DNA of 48,470 nucleotides from an uncultured bacterium (lineage in GTDB: Bacteria; Pseudomonadota; Gammaproteobacteria; Burkholderiales; Burkholderiaceae_E), in NCBI GenBank assembly GCA_903907905.1, contig CAIVPX010000138.1, positions 1 to 48,470 on the forward strand, given 5' to 3'. The notes beneath the pieces are model-generated. The model had not been told where the DNA came from. It did not search any database and saw only the letters and a program-made list of their open reading frames with translations. Within the stretch, counting starts at the first letter, position 1. Each line of letters opens with the position of its first letter. This document shows positions 42,245 through 48,470 of the stretch, piece by piece. The translations under genes were made by a program, and so were the position numbers.

Positions 42245-43184
42245 CACGACTGCGGTCGAGCCGATGCTGCTGCAGGATGCGCGGATCGGCCGGCGCATCT
42301 TCGATGCTGATGGGCTCCAGGCCCAGCTCGGGTGCGATCGGCCCGGAGGCGACGTTGTCGCTTGCCATCGAATCGAAGTTGTCGAGCGACATGAGCGTGG
42401 GGCCGGGCAGCGCCTCGAGCAGCATGGCCTGAAGCCGCCCGAGGGTGTCGGGCAGACCGATGACCGGTCGCGCGCAGCCGTGCAGCCGGCCGGCAAGCCG
42501 GACGAGTTCGCGCAGCGTATACACCTTGGGGCCCGCGAGCTCATAGGCCTGGCGATAGGTGGCGGAGTTGCTCAGCGCATGGGCAAAGGCCTGTACGACA
42601 TCGCCCACGTGAACCGGCTGAAAGCGGGTGTCGGCGCGTGCCAGTGCAATGACCGGCACGAAGCGTTGCAGTTGCGCAAAGAGGTTGAGGAAGCGGTCGT
42701 CGGCGCCGAAGACGACCGAGGGCCGAAAAATGGTCCAGTCGAGGTCCGACTCGCGCACCGCGCGCTCGCCATCGGCCTTGGAGCGAAGGTACATCGAGGC
42801 CAGGGGCGCCGCGCCCCCCGCACCCAGCGCCGACATATGTAGCAGTCGCCGGATGCCGGCCGCCCGGCAAGCCGCGACGATTCGCTGCGGCAACGCGACA
42901 TGGGCCTGAGCGAAATCGCGACCATAGGGGTTGCCGCCCTGGCCATGCAGGATGCCCACCAGATTGATTACGGCATGCATGCCCGAGCTGAGGCGCGCGA
43001 GGCTCGCGTCGTCGTGAATGTCGGCTTCGATCACGTCGACCGTAGGAAGCGGCAACAGCGCCTTGGCCTGGCCCAGTCGCCGCGTGGGGACCCTGACCTG
43101 CAGGCCGTCGGCGGCCAGTCTTGCGACCAGATGGCGTCCGATGAAGCCGGTGCCGCCCGTCACCAGGATGCGTTCGATTGTCAT
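42228..43184 (-). CDS. NDUFA9-like atypical SDR (complex I NDUFA9 subunit family)
   Basis: The 318-residue protein is an atypical short-chain dehydrogenase with the NAD(P) loop [19 protein letters not shown] (residues 6-24). It also has [18 protein letters not shown] and the [15 protein letters not shown] motif with Tyr/Lys. [20 protein letters not shown] is a mark of the NDUFA9 group. Eukaryotic NDUFA9 is a complex I accessory subunit, but the bacterial homologues are stand-alone proteins of unclear function. It lies 9 bp downstream of the lytic transglycosylase gene and 41 bp before cca, so one operon is likely. Confidence 0.87.
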   Translation of the reverse strand: MTIERILVTGGTGFIGRHLVARLAADGLQVRVPTRRLGQAKALLPLPTVDVIEADIHDDASLARLSSGMHAVINLVGILHGQGGNPYGRDFAQAHVALPQRIVAACRAAGIRRLLHMSALGAGGAAPLASMYLRSKADGERAVRESDLDWTIFRPSVVFGADDRFLNLFAQLQRFVPVIALARADTRFQPVHVGDVVQAFAHALSNSATYRQAYELAGPKVYTLRELVRLAGRLHGCARPVIGLPDTLGRLQAMLLEALPGPTLMSLDNFDSMASDNVASGPIAPELGLEPISIEDAPADPRILQQHRLDRSRERVRR

Positions 43185-43193
43185 GGCTTTGGC

Positions 43194-45170
43194 TTAAGGA
43201 AGTTCTGTTTTGGTGCTGGGCCTGGGCGAGATGTGGCCGAGCCAGCTGCGCAGGGATTGCGGCTGACCGGAAAAGAGCGACGCGTAATAGGTGGCGTTCG
43301 ACAAGACCTTCTTCACATAGTCACGGGTCTCGTGAAACGGGATGATCTCGGCAAAAATGGCCCCTTCCACCGGGTCGGTGAGCGTGGCGCGCCAGTTGCG
43401 CGGTCGGCCTGGGCCTGCGTTGTAGCCGGCTGATGCCAGAACGGGCGAGCCTTCGAGGTCATCCAGCACGCTCTTGAGATAGAAGGTTCCGAAGCGGATG
43501 TTGGTCGGCATGTCGCCCAGGTGCTCGACGCGAAAGTCTTTCACTTCGAGCTTGCGTGCGATCCAGCGGGCGGTGGCCGGCATGATCTGCATCAGGCCTT
43601 GGGCCCCCGCGCTCGACTGCGCGTTCATGATGAAGCGCGATTCCTGGCGGATGAGGCCGTAGACCCAGGCCGGGTCGATGCCGCGCTCGTTCGAGGCCAG
43701 TTGCACCTGCTCCCGGAAGGGCGTGACAAAGCGCAGCGTGAAGTCGTGCTCACGTCGCGTGCGGTCGGCGGTGTTGACGCATCGATCGAGCACGTTGAGG
43801 CTGCAGGCCCAGGCTGCGGCCGCCAGCAACTGGCGATCGTCCATGCTCTGCAGGGCGTGATTCCACTCGCGGTTGCCCTCGACCCGCAGGCCGAGTTCGT
43901 AGAGCTTGAGCGCTCGTCGAAACCCCGCGTTGCGGGCGTTAGCCGTAATTTCGGCCTCGCTGGGCCAGGGCGCACGTTGCGGGGTGGAGGTGAGCGAGCC
44001 GAGATCCTCGGCGGCGAGCTGACCGTAGAAGTGGAAACCGTCGGCAATGCTTCGTAGCAGCCAGTCGGCATCGGCGACCCGGCCCTCGGCGCGCAGCGCG
44101 CGCGCGCGCCAGTACATCCAGGCTGAATCGCGTCTGCCCTCTTCGCTCATCTTGTCGATCACCTGGGCCAGCAGGGGCCACTGCTGCGCACGCAAGGCCG
44201 CCCGCGCCATCCAGAACAGGGTGTCGTCGCTCACCTGGGCATCAAGCCCGCGGCGTGTCCAGCCCAGCGACTCGGGCGCGAGCTTGCGCATGCCGCCTGC
44301 CGCCACCTGCGCCCAGAGAAAGCTGCGATCGGCCGGCTTGAGCGCGTCGACACCGGCCTCGAGCCGAGCGGCCGCCGCGTGGGGATCGTTGCGAGCGAGT
44401 CGCGACAGCGTGATCAGCGCGATCTCGCGCGAGGCGCCCTTGAGCGACGGCGTCTCGGCGGCGGGGCGATTGAGCGCTGCCTCGAGTGCAGGGGCGGGTA
44501 CCCCCAGCAAGTCGGCCGCAGGCCGGATCGCCGCGGGCGAACCCCACTCGAGTGCGCGCAACAGCCGCTTCGTTGCGGTATCGGCAGCGAGCCGCCTGGA
44601 CCTGACGAGTTGTTCAAGCAGCTGGTTGCAGGTGTCGGGCAGCTCGCGCGGCGCCAGCAGCACACGCTCGAGATCGGCCGTGCTCGGAAGGTTGGCCTGA
44701 GTCGTTGAACTCCAGGCAAAACAGTTGACTTGCGCGTCCTCGCGGTTGGCATAGCGCGCGTACTGGGCATCGAACTGTTGCCAGTCGCCGCGGCGACCGA
44801 GGTTGAGCAGCCAGTCTCGGCGCAGCTGCTCGCCGATGACCGCGCCCTCCTGGCGCCCGAGCAGACGGGCTGTTTCGGCGTCGAGCTCGGTGGCCTGGAC
44901 CGCGGTGGCGGGCTGTCTGAGCCGCAGGCTCAGTCGCCAGTAGGCGAGGTAGTCGACCAGCGGGTAGTCGGCGGCAAGCTGCTTGGCGGCAGCCTCAAGT
45001 CGCGGCAGGTCGGCCTGAGCATAGGCCTTGCGCGCCGACAGGAAGGCTTCGTCGGGAGGAATGGTTTTGGCGGCGGCGGCGGGCGCCTGTCGCTTGTCGG
45101 CTTGTGCCGCACAAGCCGATAACAGGATGGCTGCGCCTACAATCGCCGCGATGGCGATATCACGTCTCAA
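43194..45170 (-). CDS. Soluble lytic murein transglycosylase (Slt70-like lipoprotein)
   Basis: The 658-residue protein has a lipoprotein signal (IAAIVGAAILLSAC, lipobox LLSAC). A long superhelical U-domain of helical repeats (residues about 40-480) follows, then the SLT catalytic domain. There the catalytic Glu510 is in LIRQESRF, followed by SSAGAQGLMQIMPATA and SAGYNAGPGR. It cleaves peptidoglycan to 1,6-anhydro-muropeptides in the periplasm during turnover. The start is assigned to TTG 45170, because no ATG or GTG precedes the signal core and it leaves only 3 bp to the divergent gene. No ribosome-binding site is obvious. Longer frames antisense to the cyclo-ligase gene are rejected. Confidence 0.88.
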   Translation of the reverse strand: MRRDIAIAAIVGAAILLSACAAQADKRQAPAAAAKTIPPDEAFLSARKAYAQADLPRLEAAAKQLAADYPLVDYLAYWRLSLRLRQPATAVQATELDAETARLLGRQEGAVIGEQLRRDWLLNLGRRGDWQQFDAQYARYANREDAQVNCFAWSSTTQANLPSTADLERVLLAPRELPDTCNQLLEQLVRSRRLAADTATKRLLRALEWGSPAAIRPAADLLGVPAPALEAALNRPAAETPSLKGASREIALITLSRLARNDPHAAAARLEAGVDALKPADRSFLWAQVAAGGMRKLAPESLGWTRRGLDAQVSDDTLFWMARAALRAQQWPLLAQVIDKMSEEGRRDSAWMYWRARALRAEGRVADADWLLRSIADGFHFYGQLAAEDLGSLTSTPQRAPWPSEAEITANARNAGFRRALKLYELGLRVEGNREWNHALQSMDDRQLLAAAAWACSLNVLDRCVNTADRTRREHDFTLRFVTPFREQVQLASNERGIDPAWVYGLIRQESRFIMNAQSSAGAQGLMQIMPATARWIARKLEVKDFRVEHLGDMPTNIRFGTFYLKSVLDDLEGSPVLASAGYNAGPGRPRNWRATLTDPVEGAIFAEIIPFHETRDYVKKVLSNATYYASLFSGQPQSLRSWLGHISPRPSTKTELP

Positions 45171-45173
45171 TTG

Positions 45174-45788
45174 ATGACCGTGGAGAACAGGCTGTTGACT
45201 GCTGAATCGAGGATACCACGCAGCGCACCCGATGCCGAGCGTCGTGCTCAGCGCGAGCGCCTGATCGCCTGGCGGCAGGCGCTGTCGTCTGACGCGCGTC
45301 ATCGGGTCGACCAGGCGCTCACCCGGACCCTGCGGCTTGAACTGTCGCGTCGGCCCCTCGGCGTGCTGGCGGTGTATTGGCCGATACGGGGTGAATTCGA
45401 TCCGATCGGCGCTTGCGATGCATGGGCCAGGGCGGGGGGGCGATTCGCCTTGCCTCGTACCCGCGGGACGGGCACGGCGCTTGAGTTCGGGCGATGGACG
45501 CCCGGCCAGCCCATGCAGCCCGGCCCATGGGGGGCGGCGCTGCCGGACCCCTTCGAGCCGGTCACCCCAACCCTGCTGCTCGTACCCTGCGTGGGCTACA
45601 GCGAGGGCGGGCTGCGGCTGGGCTATGGCGGGGGTTTCTACGACCGTACGCTTGCCAGCCTTCGCGTGCCCACGATTGGCCTGGCCTATGACGCCTGCGA
45701 AGTGACAGACCTGGCGCCTGAGCCCCACGATGTGCCGATGGATTGCATCATCACCGAGCAGCGGATCTTGCGGCCAGGGGGGCGCTGA
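45174..45788 (+). CDS. 5-formyltetrahydrofolate cyclo-ligase
   Basis: This 204-residue protein converts 5-formyl-THF to 5,10-methenyl-THF with ATP. Conserved elements are the N-terminal basic ATP-binding region (ERRAQRERLIAWRQAL), AVYWPIRGEFDP, and the phosphate loop LRLGYGGGFYDRTLA, followed by PTIGLAYDACEV. The last strand is MDCIITEQ. It corresponds to the ygfA/fau gene. ATG 45174 leaves no space for a promoter against the divergent transglycosylase, so control elements must lie within coding sequence, or the real start is the slightly later GTG 45180. Folate genes metF and folB are in the same window. Confidence 0.9.
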   Translation: MTVENRLLTAESRIPRSAPDAERRAQRERLIAWRQALSSDARHRVDQALTRTLRLELSRRPLGVLAVYWPIRGEFDPIGACDAWARAGGRFALPRTRGTGTALEFGRWTPGQPMQPGPWGAALPDPFEPVTPTLLLVPCVGYSEGGLRLGYGGGFYDRTLASLRVPTIGLAYDACEVTDLAPEPHDVPMDCIITEQRILRPGGR

Positions 45789-45878
45789 GCCGGCGCCGCC
45801 CAAGCGCCCGGCCCGGGCCTGCCAGCCGGCTGCGCGGTGGGCCCAGAGCCCGGCAGCCCGTCGCTTCGGACCAGGGCT

Positions 45879-46709
45879 TTAGCGCGCCTTGATTGCAGCG
45901 ATGAGATCGAGCGTGGGCTCGAACTGGTTCATGGTGTAAAAGTGCAGACTGTGTACGCCTTCGCTCGCCAGCCTCTGGCACTGAGCCGCCATCACCTCAT
46001 GGCCGAAGGCGCGAAGCGACGCCAGATCATCGCCAAACTGCGCCAGGCGCAGCCGGATCCAGCGCGGAATCTCGGCGCCGCAGGCATCGGAGAAGCGTGC
46101 CAGTTGCCTGAAGTTGGTGATGGGCATGATGCCGGGTGAGATGGGCACTGCGACGCCGGCGCGAGCGGCTGCGTCGCGAAACCACAGGAAGGCGTCGGTG
46201 TTGAAGAAGTACTGCGTGATGGCCGAGCTGGCCCCGGCCCCGACCTTTGCGACGAGTGCCTCGAGGTCGGCCTGTGGCGAGTCGGCCTGCGGATGCGTTT
46301 CGGGGTAAGCCGCCACCTCGATGTGGAACCAGTCGCCGGTGCTCGCCCTGACGTGCGTGACGAGCTCGCTTGCGAAGCGGAAATCACCGCTGTCGACCAT
46401 ACCCGAAGGCAGGTCTCCGCGTAGCGCCACCAGACGCCGGATGCCGCGCGAGCGATACAGCGCGAGCAGCTCATCGACCGACTGACGCGTGGCACCAATG
46501 CACGACAGGTGTGGCGCGACCTGGTGACCCTCGTCGCGGATTTCCATGACCGTTCGAAGGGTTTTGTCGCGCGTTGCCCCGCCCGCCCCGTAGGTCACGC
46601 TGAAGAAGTCGGGTCCGGACTGCGCAAGGCGCTCACGCACCCCGCGCAGCCGGACCTCGCCCTCCGGCGTGTTCGGCGGAAAGAACTCGAAACTGACCGA
46701 GGGCTTCAT
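45879..46709 (-). CDS. metF: 5,10-methylenetetrahydrofolate reductase
   Basis: The 276-residue FAD enzyme makes 5-methyl-THF for methionine synthesis. It shows SFEFFPP with the catalytic Glu8, VTYGAGGATRDKT (FAD binding), LSCIGATR, ALRGDLPSG with the conserved Asp, and ITQYFFNTD, followed by GIMPITNFRQ. Length fits the bacterial type without the eukaryotic regulatory domain. It begins 3 bp after the ahcY stop, so the two form an operon of the activated-methyl cycle. Confidence 0.96.
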   Translation of the reverse strand: MKPSVSFEFFPPNTPEGEVRLRGVRERLAQSGPDFFSVTYGAGGATRDKTLRTVMEIRDEGHQVAPHLSCIGATRQSVDELLALYRSRGIRRLVALRGDLPSGMVDSGDFRFASELVTHVRASTGDWFHIEVAAYPETHPQADSPQADLEALVAKVGAGASSAITQYFFNTDAFLWFRDAAARAGVAVPISPGIMPITNFRQLARFSDACGAEIPRWIRLRLAQFGDDLASLRAFGHEVMAAQCQRLASEGVHSLHFYTMNQFEPTLDLIAAIKAR

Positions 46710-46712
46710 CGA

Positions 46713-48137
<1,425 letters not shown>

Positions 48138-48151
48138 GGGAGGCTCCTTAT

Positions 48152-48175
48152 ATCGCTGCATCGTGATGGAGCGAT
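48152..48175. promoter_or_regulatory. 24-bp imperfect palindrome upstream of ahcY (candidate operator)
   Basis: ATCGCT-g-CATC-gt-GATG-g-AGCGAT reads as an inverted repeat with one mismatch pair (48158/48169) and a 2-nt centre. It ends about 8 nt from the ahcY ribosome-binding site. SAH-responsive ArsR-type repressors (SahR) control SAH-recycling genes in proteobacteria, so this is a candidate operator. The regulator gene is not in the window. Confidence 0.4.
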
Positions 48176-48278
48176 GGAGAAGGCAACAGGTCTTTTTTGG
48201 CTCTCATGCAGGTCGGCAGACAGCTTGACGGGGTGAAAAGCGCACCGCGGCCCGTGCTGGTCGGAACAGCTATGGGAT

Positions 48279-48470
48279 CTACCTGACGCCATTCGCACGG
48301 TGAATAAGGCGGGAGATGCGGTTGTTGAAGTCTTCCATGTTGCCGTTGGCGATGCGCTGCTTGGCGTAGCTGACGATTTCTGCCGCACTGCGTCGCAGAG
48401 AGGCTGCGAAGACCTGCCGTGGTTGGATCGTGCTCGTGCTCGCCGGTGGCGGCATTGAGCACGACGTATC
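48279..48470 (-). pseudogene. Probable transposase C-terminal fragment (runs off the window edge)
   Basis: The minus-strand frame enters at the right edge and ends at TAG 48281-48279. Its last 40 residues, including SLRRSAAEIVSYAKQRIANG and EDFNNRISRLIHRANGVR, look like the ending of a DDE transposase (ISL3-like FNN-KI-RR-A-G-R pattern) that stops earlier than usual. The upstream part is outside the window. Identification is tentative. The remaining 140 bp up to ahcY contain only the promoter-proximal palindrome. Confidence 0.4.

Noticed and set aside
43194-45803. 869-residue version of the lytic transglycosylase
   Set aside because: The extra N-terminal 211 residues are antisense to 5-formyl-THF cyclo-ligase and precede a clear lipoprotein signal, so the start was moved to TTG 45170.
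48138-48278. SAH riboswitch upstream of ahcY
   Set aside because: The conserved SAH-aptamer blocks (a GAGGAGCGCUGC-like segment and its GCCAGGCUC partner) were looked for on the minus strand and not found.

Overview
The window is about 48 kb of GC-rich, densely coded chromosomal DNA, most likely from a betaproteobacterium of the order Burkholderiales (Alcaligenaceae/Burkholderiaceae-like). Support comes from three orphan Bug-type tripartite-tricarboxylate solute receptors, a PHA phasin, an SbmA-like transporter, paired CaiB/BaiF CoA-transferases and the gene orders MidA / FolM-like reductase-folB-ttcA-ubiB and ahcY-metF. No rRNA, tRNA or CRISPR array was seen.

Left part (1-11.2 kb): the tail of a serine hydrolase; a TPP riboswitch controlling a TonB-dependent receptor, with a PnuC-family transporter and a NadR-like P-loop kinase immediately upstream (a probable thiamine or thiamine-precursor salvage module); an MFS transporter; a Spy/CpxP-like periplasmic protein; a quinone oxidoreductase; a phasin with two repeated TGCTGCATYGCA boxes upstream; a beta-hydroxyacid dehydrogenase; an SbmA-like transporter; an HTH regulator and a GNAT acetyltransferase.

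Middle part (11.3-23.6 kb): a catabolic block. Two divergent Bug receptors precede a plus-strand run of a FadH/OYE-type flavo-iron-sulfur reductase, a GFA-family protein, two FAD dehydrogenases and a flavin reductase-fold protein. Facing it is a minus-strand operon of two class III CoA-transferases and a third Bug receptor. The substrates are unknown.

Accessory island (23.6-27.0 kb): a truncated higA, an intact higBA toxin-antitoxin pair, an IS66-family remnant and an AbiEi/AbiEii (type IV TA, abortive infection) operon with visibly more A/T-rich codons. It sits directly at the 3' end of glmS, the classic attTn7 hot spot.

Right part (27.0-48.5 kb): housekeeping genes. These are glmS-glmU; a lipoprotein; a tightly overlapping operon folM-like / folB-ttcA-ubiB-APH-fold kinase-enolase paralogue; midA; a DMT exporter; a DUF2905 protein; a quinone oxidoreductase with cca; an NDUFA9-like protein; a soluble lytic transglycosylase; 5-formyl-THF cyclo-ligase; metF and ahcY. 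A probable transposase fragment lies at the right edge. The enolase paralogue lacks an active-site histidine that is conserved in true enolases and is translationally coupled to a small-molecule kinase. This pair is the best candidate here for an undescribed enzymatic system.
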